A DNA stretch of 64,000 nucleotides from Flavobacteria bacterium GWA2_35_26 (lineage in GTDB: Bacteria > Bacteroidota > Bacteroidia > Flavobacteriales > Flavobacteriaceae): NCBI GenBank assembly GCA_001800905.1, contig MGWH01000006.1, forward strand, positions 248,001 through 312,000, in the 5' to 3' direction. Made by a program: the position numbers and the translations under genes. This document shows positions 34,879-44,700 of this stretch, in pieces (position 1 is the first letter of the stretch; every line of letters begins with the position of its first letter). The notes below the pieces were generated by a model. It was given only the letters and a program-made list of their open reading frames with translations. It was not told the DNA's origin and did not search any database.

Positions 34879-35943
34879 ATGGATAAACTAATTCCTTTTA
34901 CAAGTACTGATTTAGGCAAAATTACAAATCATCGAAATGGTGAAATTAAATTTGGCGAAAAAATGATTACGGTGCCAAAAGGAGAAGATCCATTAGAATT
35001 TCTTGCAACTTGTGACGCAAAATATGTTGTCTTTGGAATCCCAGAAGATATAGGAATTAGAGCTAATTATGGCAGACCAGGAGCAGCTTCAGCATGGAAA
35101 AGTGCTATAAAAAGTATAGCCAATATCCAACATAATCGTTTTTGTAAAGGGAATCAAATAGTGATTCTAGGTACTATTAATGTAGATCAAGAAATGGCAG
35201 AAGTACCTCACTTAGATTTTAACGATATTGATGATCGTTCTAAGTTGAGCCAATTAGTAGAGAAGATAGACAAAGAGGTTTCGCACATCATTTTTCATAT
35301 TACAAAATTAGGAAAAACACCTATTATCATTGGAGGGGGCCAAAATAATGCCTATGGTAATATAAAAGGTACCGCATTATCAAAAGGAAAACCAATCAAT
35401 GCCATTAATTTTGATGCGCATTCAGATTTTAGAATTTTAGAAGGACGTCACAATGGAAATGCATTTTCATATGCCTTTGAAGAGGGATTTCTGAAAAAAT
35501 ATTTTGTGTTTGGCTTACATGAAAACCATGTAACCAAAAGTGTTTTGGACTCCTTTAAAAAACTAGAAGATCGTTTGCACTATGTAACTTATGATAGCAT
35601 ACGCATTCGAAAAGAAAAAGATTTTGATGAAGAAATGGTCCAGGCTTCAGAATTCATTACGCAAGAACCTTTTGGATTAGAAATAGATTTAGGAGCAATA
35701 CCCAATATAGCCAGTAGTACTATGACACTTACTGGATTTTCAGTAGAAGAATTACGTCATTTTGTTTCATATTTTGGTAAATTTAAGAATGTGGCATACT
35801 TGCATCTTTGCGAAGGAGCTCCCGAATTAGGTGAAGAAAAAAATGATCATCTAATTGGTAAAATTATTGGTCATTTAATTACCGATTTTATTAAATCCAA
35901 TTATGAAAAAGTAATTCCTCAAGTTGAAGAACTGCAAATCTAA
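34879..35943 (+). CDS. Divergent ureohydrolase (arginase/formimidoylglutamase fold)
   Basis: A 354-residue member of the arginase superfamily, whose enzymes hydrolyse arginine, agmatine or formimidoyl-glutamate with two manganese ions. The second metal box is intact (D179, H181, D183 in NFDAHSDFR), but the first reads GGGQNNAYG, with Q155 where the metal-binding histidine of GGDH/GGGH belongs, and the third reads GLEIDLGAI with E268 and D270 instead of D-x-D. It may bind one metal or have changed substrate. A TATTTTTG box at 34853-34860 is the probable promoter. Automatic pipelines would call it arginase or formimidoylglutamase; no hut or urea genes are nearby. Confidence 0.75.
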   Translation: MDKLIPFTSTDLGKITNHRNGEIKFGEKMITVPKGEDPLEFLATCDAKYVVFGIPEDIGIRANYGRPGAASAWKSAIKSIANIQHNRFCKGNQIVILGTINVDQEMAEVPHLDFNDIDDRSKLSQLVEKIDKEVSHIIFHITKLGKTPIIIGGGQNNAYGNIKGTALSKGKPINAINFDAHSDFRILEGRHNGNAFSYAFEEGFLKKYFVFGLHENHVTKSVLDSFKKLEDRLHYVTYDSIRIRKEKDFDEEMVQASEFITQEPFGLEIDLGAIPNIASSTMTLTGFSVEELRHFVSYFGKFKNVAYLHLCEGAPELGEEKNDHLIGKIIGHLITDFIKSNYEKVIPQVEELQI

Positions 35944-35997
35944 TGCATCAAAAATAATAACACTATCTTTGCCGAGTAGTACTGTACATCTTACAGT

Positions 35998-37266
35998 ATG
36001 TTTAATACACAAAATATGTTATTCGAAGATTTATCACTTTCCAAAAGTATACAAAAAGCCGTCTATGAAGAAGGCTATACCCATCCCACTCCAATTCAAG
36101 AACAAGCCATACCATTAGTTTTATCTGGTAGAGATGTAATTGGATGTGCGCAAACAGGAACAGGAAAAACAGCAGCATTTGCCATTCCAATTATTCATCA
36201 ATTACACCGAATCGTTGGTTCATCAAAAAAAGCTAAAGAAATTCGAGCTTTAATTGTGACTCCAACACGTGAATTAGCTGTTCAAATAGGTCAGAATTTT
36301 GACACTTATGCCAAATATACCAATCTAACTCAGATTACTCTCTTTGGTGGTGTCTCTCAAATTCCACAAGTAGATACTTTGAAAAAAGGAGTCGATGTTG
36401 TGATTGCAACACCAGGTCGATTATTGGATTTACACAAACAAGGTTTTATCAATTTTGATCATCTACATACGTTAGTATTGGACGAAGCCGACCAAATGTT
36501 AGATATGGGCTTTATCAATGATGTTAAAAAGATTGTTAAACTAACCCCTAAAAACAGACAAACATTACTTTTTTCGGCTACAATGCCAATAGCGATTCGC
36601 GAATTAGCCGAAATGTTTTTGATTGATCCTGCAAAAGTGGAAGTTTCACCTGTTTCGTCAACGGCAGAAAAAGTGGAGCAACGTATCTATTTTGTTGAAA
36701 AAACAGAAAAAAGAAACCTGCTCTATCATTTAATTAAAAATGAAAATTTGTCAGACGTTTTAGTTTTTTCGAGAACTAAACACGGAGCGGATAATGTCGT
36801 GAAAGCTTTGCGAAAAAACAACATAGCTGCTGAAGCTATTCACGGAGATAAATCACAAAATGCTAGACAACGCGTTTTAGAAGCTTTTAAAAATAAAGAA
36901 GTTGGTGTGCTTGTGGCAACTGATATTGCTGCTCGTGGAATCGATATTGACCAATTACCTTTTGTAATCAATTTTGACTTACCTAATATTCCAGAAACCT
37001 ATGTGCACCGTATTGGCCGAACCGGGCGTGCAGGAAATGGCGGAATTGCGATTTCATTTTGCAGTAAAGACGAAGAGCCGTACTGGAAAGACATTCAAAA
37101 ATTAATCAAAGTAGATGTAAGAACTATTTCAGATCATCCTTATCCATGGCATTCAGGAAGTCCTGCTGCTATTGCAGATAAACCAAACAATTCCAATCGA
37201 AGTGGTGGAGCACATAAATCAAGAAAATCAAACGCTTCCAAACAAAACAAAAAACGTTGGTACTAA
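35998..37266 (+). CDS. DEAD-box RNA helicase, RhlE type
   Basis: A 422-residue ATP-dependent RNA helicase. Motifs in order: Q motif with GYTHPTPIQEQAIP, Walker A CAQTGTGKT, PTRELA, GG and TPGRLLD, DEAD (LVLDEADQMLDMGF), SAT, then in the second domain VFSRTKHGAD, DIAARGIDID and HRIGRTGRAG. The tail from about 390 is basic and Asn/Ser/Lys-rich, as in RhlE, and would bind RNA (rRNA maturation or mRNA decay). A TATCTTTG box at 35964-35971 lies 27 bases upstream. The stop codon lies inside the terminator hairpin. Confidence 0.92.
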   Translation: MFNTQNMLFEDLSLSKSIQKAVYEEGYTHPTPIQEQAIPLVLSGRDVIGCAQTGTGKTAAFAIPIIHQLHRIVGSSKKAKEIRALIVTPTRELAVQIGQNFDTYAKYTNLTQITLFGGVSQIPQVDTLKKGVDVVIATPGRLLDLHKQGFINFDHLHTLVLDEADQMLDMGFINDVKKIVKLTPKNRQTLLFSATMPIAIRELAEMFLIDPAKVEVSPVSSTAEKVEQRIYFVEKTEKRNLLYHLIKNENLSDVLVFSRTKHGADNVVKALRKNNIAAEAIHGDKSQNARQRVLEAFKNKEVGVLVATDIAARGIDIDQLPFVINFDLPNIPETYVHRIGRTGRAGNGGIAISFCSKDEEPYWKDIQKLIKVDVRTISDHPYPWHSGSPAAIADKPNNSNRSGGAHKSRKSNASKQNKKRWY

Positions 37267-37280
37267 TACCAACGTTTTTT
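37249..37280. terminator. Terminator overlapping the helicase stop codon
   Basis: Arms ending CGTTGGTA and starting TACCAACG (inner 37255-37262 and 37267-37274) extended by A- and T-runs to 37249-37280; loop CTAA. The TAA stop of the helicase is in the loop region. It can also end the symporter gene on the minus strand. Confidence 0.88.
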
Positions 37281-37303
37281 TTATTTATAATTTAGTCATT
37301 AGC

Positions 37304-38569
37304 CTAACTTATTTCTTCAATTTTATCTTCCCATTGACCAACTACAGATGTAGCTAATGCATTTCCTAATACATTGGTTGCCGTTCTAAACATATCACAA
37401 AAGTGATCAATTGGTAAAATCAGCGCAATACCTTCAACTGGGATTTCAAACATACCACAAGTAGCAGCTACTACTACTAAACTCGCTCTTGGCACACCTG
37501 CAATTCCTTTGCTGGTTAACATCAAAACGAGTAACATAGTGAATTGTGTTCCTAAATCTAAATCAATTCCATAGGCTTGCGCGATAAATATACTAGCAAA
37601 AGTCATGTACATCATACTTCCGTCTAGATTAAATGAATATCCCAAAGGCAACATGAACGAAACAATTTTGTCTTTTACACCAAAACGCTCTAATTCTTCT
37701 GTTAATTTTGGAAATACAGCCTCGCTACTTGTGGTGCCAAAGGCAACAATTAACGGACTAGAAATTCTTTTTAATAGGGTTGACATTCTAGATTTTAAGA
37801 AGATATAACCTACTAGAATTAGTACGGCCCATAATGATGAAATTCCGATTAAAAATGATCCAAAATATTTAAAATAAGTAATCGCTAATTCTTGAAAATC
37901 ACGGACAGCAAACACACCTGCGATAGCACCAAACACACCAATAGGCGCAAACTTCATAACATAGTTTACCATTTTTAAAACTATATGCGAAGTTTTATCA
38001 AGCGCACTTACAACTGGTTTAACTGACTCTCCAATAGCAGCTGCAGCTAACCCAAAAAAGATAGAGAAAATTACAATTTGCAAAATTTCATTTGTTGCCA
38101 TCGCCTCAAAAATACTTTTTGGAACGATATGTTCAATGAAGTTTTCAAAAGAGAGAGTGATAGTTTTTGCAGTTACTTCAGAAGCGGCGGTCAAATCAAC
38201 ATTAGAAAGGTTCAATCCAACTCCTGGTTGCAAAATATTTACAAAAAACATTCCTAGTAATAAGGAAATAAAAGAGGCTGTAAAAAACCAACCTAAGGCT
38301 TTTCCTCCAATACGACCAACAGCTTTGATGTCTCCTAATTTTGCGATACCTACAACTAGGGTTGTAAATACCAATGGAGAAATGATCATCTGTACCAAAC
38401 GAATAAATACGGTAGCTAACATTTTTATTTTGCTACTGAAAGATTGGGCAATTTCATCCGTACAATTGGTATGGATAGCAATTCCTAAAACGGCACCCAC
38501 TATCATGGCAATTAAAATTTGTCCCGTAAGTCCTGATAAAAAGGACGGTTTATTGGTATTTTCTTTCAT
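37304..38569 (-). CDS. Dicarboxylate/amino acid:cation symporter (DAACS)
   Basis: A 421-residue inner-membrane transporter of the glutamate/aspartate/C4-dicarboxylate family (GltP, DctA). Seen: the N-terminal helix GLTGQILIAMIVGAVLG, the serine-rich hairpin with FGTTSSEAVFPK, the ion-binding LGYSFNLDGSMMYMT (NxDG) and ALILPIDHFCDMFRTATNVLGNA near the C-terminus, where an Asp binds substrate. The C-terminal DHFCDMFRT matches the family position that distinguishes dicarboxylate from glutamate carriers, but I cannot decide between them. Single-gene unit. Confidence 0.92.
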   Translation of the reverse strand: MKENTNKPSFLSGLTGQILIAMIVGAVLGIAIHTNCTDEIAQSFSSKIKMLATVFIRLVQMIISPLVFTTLVVGIAKLGDIKAVGRIGGKALGWFFTASFISLLLGMFFVNILQPGVGLNLSNVDLTAASEVTAKTITLSFENFIEHIVPKSIFEAMATNEILQIVIFSIFFGLAAAAIGESVKPVVSALDKTSHIVLKMVNYVMKFAPIGVFGAIAGVFAVRDFQELAITYFKYFGSFLIGISSLWAVLILVGYIFLKSRMSTLLKRISSPLIVAFGTTSSEAVFPKLTEELERFGVKDKIVSFMLPLGYSFNLDGSMMYMTFASIFIAQAYGIDLDLGTQFTMLLVLMLTSKGIAGVPRASLVVVAATCGMFEIPVEGIALILPIDHFCDMFRTATNVLGNALATSVVGQWEDKIEEIS

Positions 38570-38589
38570 TTTGGTTTTGGTTTTTGGTT

Positions 38590-38664
38590 AGCCCTGATGC
38601 AAGCGACATCCTTTAACAGCGGGGTTCGCTGATAAAGATATAGCGGACAGCAGGAAATAGCTCC
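38590..38664 (-). repeat. Structured flavobacterial intergenic element 3' of aroC
   Basis: A 75-base non-coding element starting four bases after the aroC stop (minus strand). Its centre (38611-38637) is a hairpin, CTTTA-T-CAGCG, loop AACCC, CGCTG-T-TAAAG. Outer segments also pair: AGC with GCT, and CCTG with CAGG. From memory, elements of this plan (GAGCTA..CCCGC..CTTT-hairpin-AAAGG..CGGGGCTA) recur after genes in many Flavobacteriaceae genomes. Only this one copy is in the window. It may act as a 3' end or a small RNA; function unknown. Confidence 0.55.
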
Positions 38665-38667
38665 TAA

Positions 38668-39732
38668 TTATTTAGAATAGGTTTTGTTAATCAAATGAAA
38701 ATCAGCTAAAACAATAGCTGCCATAGCTTCAACGATAGGCACCGCACGAGGAACTACGCAAGGATCGTGACGCCCTTTTCCGGTCATTTCAGTAATATTA
38801 CCTTTATTATCTAGAGATTCTTGTTTTTGCATAATCGTTGCAACCGGTTTGAATGCTACTCGAAAATAAATATCCATTCCGTTACTGATTCCTCCTTGGA
38901 TTCCTCCAGAAAGATTCGTTTTAGTAGTTCCGTCAGCGTGATATAAATCGTTGTGATCACTACCTTTCATTTCAGCTCCGCAAAAACCACTTCCAAACTC
39001 AAATCCTTTTACGGCATTGATTGAAAGCATGGCTTTACCTAATTCAGCATGCAATTTATCAAAAACAGGTTCGCCCAATCCAACTGGCACATTTTGAATC
39101 ACACAAGTTACGACACCACCCACGGTATCGCCTTGTTTGCGAATTTCACGAATGTATTCTTCCATTTTAGCTGCTGAATCGGCATCAGGACAGCGAACGG
39201 GATTGCTTTCAATTTTTGAGAAATCTAATTCTTTGTAGGGTTTATCCAAATGAATGTGTCCCACTGAAGATACAAAAGCATTGATTTTAATCTCAGGCAA
39301 CATTTGCTTCGCAATAGCACCTGCGACTACTCTACTGGCTGTTTCACGTGCAGAACTTCTTCCACCTCCGCGATAATCTCTAAAACCATATTTTTGGTCG
39401 TACACATAATCGGCATGACTGGGTCTGTAATTGTCTTTTATATGGGAATAATCGTCTGATTTTTGATTGGTATTTGGTATGATAAAACCAATTGGCGTTC
39501 CTGTTGTTTTTCCTTCGAAAATACCTGAAAGAAATTGCACATCGTCTGGTTCTTTACGCTGGGTTACAATAGCGGATTGTCCTGGTTTTCTTCGAGACAT
39601 TTCCAATTGAACTGCTTCTAAATCTATGGTAACACCTGGAGGGCATCCATCAATAATTCCGCCTAAAGCTTCTCCGTGTGACTCTCCAAAAGTAGTAATT
39701 CTAAATAGTGTGCCGTAGCTATTTCCTGCCAT
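38668..39732 (-). CDS. aroC: Chorismate synthase
   Basis: FMN-dependent lyase that makes chorismate from EPSP, last step of the shikimate pathway. The protein has 354 residues. Seen: [18 protein letters not shown], the [13 protein letters not shown] region, [18 protein letters not shown] with FMN and phosphate contacts, and late [26 protein letters not shown] promoter box on the minus strand at 39749-39756 lies just upstream of the ATG. Followed by the structured repeat described separately. Unlinked to aroB at the left of the window. Confidence 0.96.
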   Translation of the reverse strand: MAGNSYGTLFRITTFGESHGEALGGIIDGCPPGVTIDLEAVQLEMSRRKPGQSAIVTQRKEPDDVQFLSGIFEGKTTGTPIGFIIPNTNQKSDDYSHIKDNYRPSHADYVYDQKYGFRDYRGGGRSSARETASRVVAGAIAKQMLPEIKINAFVSSVGHIHLDKPYKELDFSKIESNPVRCPDADSAAKMEEYIREIRKQGDTVGGVVTCVIQNVPVGLGEPVFDKLHAELGKAMLSINAVKGFEFGSGFCGAEMKGSDHNDLYHADGTTKTNLSGGIQGGISNGMDIYFRVAFKPVATIMQKQESLDNKGNITEMTGKGRHDPCVVPRAVPIVEAMAAIVLADFHLINKTYSK

Positions 39733-39886
39733 TGTAATTAGTTTTGAACAAAAGTACCATTTTAGTTTAAAGTTTAAAAATTTAAGGTTTAAAGATTTAC
39801 TCTAACCAATTCAATTTCTTATCAACAACACATAAAAAGTAAATTTGAAAGCTTTTTATAATTCTTTATAGTCATTCTAATAATTT

Positions 39887-39914
39887 AAAAAGCCACTTGA
39901 AAAAGTGGCTTTTT
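39887..39914 (-). terminator. Terminator of bshA
   Basis: Stem AAAAAGCCACTT / AAGTGGCTTTTT (39887-39898 and 39903-39914) with a GAAA loop on the plus strand, T-run on the minus strand, just after the bshA stop. Confidence 0.9.
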
Positions 39915-39916
39915 AT

Positions 39917-41050
39917 TTAAAAACACTTAGCAATGGCTCTTTGGTATAAATCTTCATAGAGCGGTAAAATTTTCTTGATGTCAAATTGTAGAGCTGTGAT
40001 CAAGGCATTCTTTTTAAACTGATCCAAGTCCGTTTGGTTTTTTAAAATTTTCAAAGCATTTTTTGCCATACCGTCTACATCTCCTACTTCACTTAAATAA
40101 CCTGAAAAACCATCTTTATTAACTTCGGGCAAACCGCCTGCGTTACTTGATATAACTGGCACTCCACAGGCCATAGCTTCTAGCGCTACCAATCCGAAAC
40201 TTTCTGTTTTTGAGGGTAATAAAAATAAATCGGTTTGACATAAAATGGTGTCAATCTCATTACTATTACCAAAGAAAATTACTTTATCCTGGATTCCTAA
40301 TTCGCGACATAATTGCTCCGCTTTTTCTTTTTCTGGGCCCTCACCCACCATCATTAATTTAGCAGGAATTTCCTTTTGAATCTTGTTGAAAATTGCAATG
40401 ATATCGGGTATTCTTTTGACTTTTCTAAAATTACTAATGTGCGTTATAATTCGTTCCTCGTCATTGGCCATAACCGAACGTTGACAAGGAGATTTGTCTT
40501 CTTTCTTGATTTTATCCAATTCAATAAAATTCGGAATAACTTGAATTTCCTTTTTAATATTGAATAATTTGAGCGTATCCTCTTTCAAACTTTGTGAAAC
40601 AGAAGTTACAAAATCAGACTTGTTGATACTAAAAGTAACAGCTGGTTTGTAAAATGGGTGATTCCCTACCAATGTAATATCGGTTCCGTGAAGTGTCGTA
40701 ACCATGGGAATATCAATTCCTTCATCTTTCAACATTTGCTTAGCCATATAGCCCGCATAAGCATGAGGAATGGCATAGTGCACGTGTAATACCTCAATTT
40801 TATAAAGTTTTACCATATCTACCAATTTACTTGACAAAGCCAATTCATAGGGTTGGTAATGAAATAAGGGATATTCTGGGACGTTGACTTCGTGATAATG
40901 AACGTTCGGGTTTAATAGTGCTAAACGTACGGGTTGACTGTAGGTTATAAAATGAATTTCGTGACCACGTCGAGCTAATTCAAGACCTAATTCGGTAGCC
41001 ACAACTCCACTCCCTCCAAATGTGGGATAACATACGATTGCAATTCTCAT
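39917..41050 (-). CDS. bshA: N-acetyl-glucosaminyl-L-malate synthase (bacillithiol synthesis)
   Basis: A GT4 retaining glycosyltransferase that joins N-acetylglucosamine from UDP-GlcNAc to L-malate, first step of bacillithiol, the main low-molecular-weight thiol in Bacteroidota. The protein has 377 residues. Seen: N-terminal IAIVCYPTFGGSGVVATELG, HVHYAIPHAYAGY, TTLHGTDITLVG, the EX7E nucleotide-sugar region PSKTESFGLVALEAMACG, and VNKDGFSGYLSEVGD. Compared with other GT4 enzymes the N-terminus is specific for BshA. bshB and bshC are not in the window. Confidence 0.93.
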   Translation of the reverse strand: MRIAIVCYPTFGGSGVVATELGLELARRGHEIHFITYSQPVRLALLNPNVHYHEVNVPEYPLFHYQPYELALSSKLVDMVKLYKIEVLHVHYAIPHAYAGYMAKQMLKDEGIDIPMVTTLHGTDITLVGNHPFYKPAVTFSINKSDFVTSVSQSLKEDTLKLFNIKKEIQVIPNFIELDKIKKEDKSPCQRSVMANDEERIITHISNFRKVKRIPDIIAIFNKIQKEIPAKLMMVGEGPEKEKAEQLCRELGIQDKVIFFGNSNEIDTILCQTDLFLLPSKTESFGLVALEAMACGVPVISSNAGGLPEVNKDGFSGYLSEVGDVDGMAKNALKILKNQTDLDQFKKNALITALQFDIKKILPLYEDLYQRAIAKCF

Positions 41051-41114
41051 TGGTATAATTTAAGAATACGAATTTACAGAAATAAAGGCTGTTTCTACTT
41101 AATGTCGAAAGAAA

Positions 41115-41717
41115 TTATATTTTATTCTTCTTTCGCTTTTTATTTAGCCATTGATTGGCTTTGTACATCAATACAGCTGAACCACTTCCAACCAAAGCAC
41201 CAACGAGAACATCCGAAGGATAATGAACCCCCAAATGCATTCGAGAATACCCAACCGAACTCGCCCAAACAAAGGAAGGTACCACTACATACCATTTAGG
41301 ATAGGCCATACACAATGAGGTGGCAGTAGCAAATGCAGAAGAAGTATGTGCTGAAGGCATGGAATAACTTCCTTCTAACGATAAAGGTTGAATTGATGGA
41401 TGAGTTACATACGGTCTATCTCTTTTAAAAATTGATTTAGATGCAATCGTAACAAAAGCAGAGGCTAAAAAAGTCTCACCTATAAATAATGCTTTTTGTT
41501 TTATTAATGAATCTTTTTGGATTAAACCAATCGTGTACATCATTACAGGAGTGGCAATACTTATAGGGATGGTAGTATTTGTAATTGTTTTAAAAGCAGG
41601 ATCAAATTCCGTATTTCTATTGACATTGATTTTTTGTAAGATATCAATATCTATATTTTGGGAGCTAGCTAAAAAAACATTCAGCAAGAAAAAAATAGTA
41701 CAACTTATTTTATTCAT
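41115..41717 (-). CDS. PAP2-family membrane phosphatase
   Basis: A 200-residue type 2 phosphatidic acid phosphatase. It begins with a signal peptide or first membrane helix (ISCTIFFLLNVFLASSQ) and has the three catalytic motifs: KRDRPYVTHP, SMPSAHTSSAFA with the catalytic-site histidine, and SRMHLGVHYPSDVLVGA. It could act on phosphatidate, undecaprenyl pyrophosphate or lipid A phosphate in the periplasm. It is 5 bases downstream of the GH3 fusion gene and closes that run, so a role in cell wall carrier recycling is plausible but not shown. Confidence 0.88.
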   Translation of the reverse strand: MNKISCTIFFLLNVFLASSQNIDIDILQKINVNRNTEFDPAFKTITNTTIPISIATPVMMYTIGLIQKDSLIKQKALFIGETFLASAFVTIASKSIFKRDRPYVTHPSIQPLSLEGSYSMPSAHTSSAFATATSLCMAYPKWYVVVPSFVWASSVGYSRMHLGVHYPSDVLVGALVGSGSAVLMYKANQWLNKKRKKNKI

Positions 41718-41722
41718 TTCAA

Positions 41723-44700
41723 CTATTTTATAATGGCTTCATTAATTATTTTCTGAATGTCTTCTCGAATGTGTTCTTTGGATAATGTATTCGTTGGGTT
41801 CGTTGGATAGGTTCTATTGGAAAGAAATACATACACAATTTCAGTAACTGGATCGGCCCAAGCCATCGTCCCTGTAAAACCTGTATGACCAAAGCTAGAT
41901 GTAGAAACACAACCACAAGTGGGACTAGTTCCACTCAATTGAGGTTTGTCAAAACCTAAGCCTCTTCGATTTCCATCTGAACAATAATAACAGGTATTAA
42001 AATCATCAAAGGTTTTCTCAGAAAAAAATTGTTGGTTACCATAATTTCCTTTTTGCAAATACATTTGCATTATTTTGGCTACATCCATTGCATTCGAAAA
42101 AACTCCCGCATGCCCGGCTACACCACCCTCAATTGCCGCTGCCATATCGTGTACGTAACCTTGAACTGTTTGATAACGAAAATACGAATCCACTTCTGTA
42201 GGAGCTATCCGATTTTTATCCATTTTTCGCAATGGATTGTAAAGAGTATTATTTGCACCTATTGGTTTAAAGAATTGTTCAGCTGCCAAAACATCCAAGG
42301 AAACTCCAGTAGCTTTTTCTAGATAATTACCCAAAATAATAAATGTAAAATCACTGTATTTGTATTCTTTTTTTAATGCCAACTTACTATCCACAATCAT
42401 TTTCATAATTGTATCGTGGTAATCATTACGAATAAATAAACTATCTGCAACTTGTTTTGAGAATTGTGAATCAGCTGTTTTTCTATAATATTTTACTAAA
42501 GGTTTTTCCTTAGCATCCAATGTAGCTTTGTAAAACGGAATCCAAGAAACTAAACCAGCAGAATGCGTCAGCAATTCTTTGAAACGAATCTCTTTCTTAT
42601 CTGAATTAGCAAAAATGGGTAACATTTCTGCCAATGTTGTAGTTAAATTAATCTTTTTTCGATCGTATTGTTGCATTACATTGGGAAGGGTTCCTGCAAT
42701 TTTACTTACAGAGGCAATATCAAAAATAGTTTCATTTGTTACTTTCACATCCGAATCATAGGTATACTTGCCAAACGCTTTTTGATAAATTACTTTCCCT
42801 TTTCTGGCAACCAAAACTTGAATTCCAGGAGCCATTTTTTCGCGGATTGCTTTTTGTGCAATGGTTTCAATTTGAGCTAATTTTTCGGAACTCATCTCCA
42901 CATTCTCGGGAGTTGTAAAACCTAATCGATTCATTTTAATAGTAGAAAGTCCCTCATTAACTTGAAACGAATCATTTATAGAAACAGGCAATTTCCCTTT
43001 GGCTTCAATTGCACCAAATACCAGTTCAGCACTAACTTCTTGCGCCACATCATTATTTTGATACGAAACTATAAGTCCTTCAATATCATCAAAATTGGAT
43101 ATGGGCAATAATGAATAAGGTTTTGCAAAAACATCCAAAATAATAGTGTTGTTTTTTGCGAGTTCTTGTAACCAAACTAGTTCTGTTGGGTTGAAATCGT
43201 TATTTTTCCATGGTTTATCTGCTTTATGATAGCCAATAATTACAGTAGAAAACTCTTTTAACTTTAGATTCAAGCTATCAATTGAAGTGGCTGAAACTTC
43301 GGTAACTTCTGTGTATTTTTTTAGTGTTGAAACAAATTTAGTATTGTAATCATCTCCCAATTTAACATAGGCGATCTTTTGAAGATTCAAGTCCTTAATT
43401 GGCAAAATATTTTTCTCGTTTTTCAAAACCGTTATGGCATTTTCATACAATTGGTATTGCAATGCTTCGTTGGCATCGGGATTAATATCTTTAACTAAGT
43501 TAGTCAGTGCAATTGGTTTGAATGTATTCAAACCAGCTTTGTATTTGTATTTTAAAATCTTTTTTACCGATTGTTCCAAGCGTTCTTCAGAGACGATTTT
43601 ATCTTCATAGGCTTTTAAAATAGTTTCAATGCCAATTGGAACGTTTTCAGAAAAAAGTAAAATATCATTTCCGGCAAGAAAGGCATCTAAATCAACATCA
43701 CCTGGTTTTTTAAACTTGCTGACCCCTTTCATATTCAGAGCATCTGTAAAAATTAATCCGTCAAATTTTAACTCTTTTTGCAACAAATTAGTAACTACAT
43801 TATACGAAGTTGAAGTTGGATAATTTTGACGAAATTCTAAACTAGGAATATCCAAATGCGCTACCATAACAGAAACTAATCCTTCATCTATAATTTTATT
43901 ATAAGGATACAGTTCTACTTTATCTAAATGTTCTTTGGAAAAAGAAAGTGTAGGTAAACCTAAATGAGAATCAATAGAAGTATCCCCATGACCTGGAAAA
44001 TGTTTGCCTGTTGAAAATACACCTTGGTTTTGGACACCCTTCATTAGAGCAATCGCTTTTTCGGTAACGTTGACTTTATTTTCACCAAAAGATCGGTTGC
44101 CAATGATTGGATTTTTAGGATTGGTATTAATGTCTAAAACAGGGGCGAAATTAAAATGAACTCCCATTCTACGACTCTCCTTACCCATTAACTCCCCAAC
44201 ATTTTCAATAAGTTTTAGGTCTTTTATAGCACCCAATGTCATGTTCCAAGGATAACGATAGGTAGAATCCAAGCGCATACTCAAACCCCATTCGGCGTCA
44301 ATACCAACGAACAAAGGAATTTTAGATTTCGCTTGGTAGCGATTGGTCAAATTCGCTTGACGCATAGGACCTCCTTGAAAAAAAATAACACCACCAATTT
44401 TTTGGTCTCTAATTAATTTTTCAATAGCATTTATATGGTTGCTATCTCTATTGGAATAAGCGGCAACCATGTATAATTGTCCTACTTTTTCTTGTAAGCT
44501 CATTTTGCTGTAGATACTATCAGCCCAACGTGTTTCGGCATCAGAATCTTTAAAAAAGTTTTTCCTTGCTGATTTTTCTTGAGGAATATATACCTCTTCC
44601 AAATCAGAAATTTCAGGTTTATTAAGTAGAATTGGTGTAGGCGCAATAAACGTACTTTGAATAGTTCCACAATTGGAAACCATAAATAGTAACAAAAAAG

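Noticed and set aside
38136..38591. Long plus-strand frame (about 150 codons) opposite the symporter
   Set aside because: It lies opposite the N-terminal half of a clear DAACS transporter, has no domain or promoter, and is an antisense shadow.
39757..39886. AT-rich stretch with short TTTAAA/TTTAA repeats between aroC and bshA
   Set aside because: Repeats are short and irregular; no hairpin, coding frame or known element apart from the aroC promoter box.
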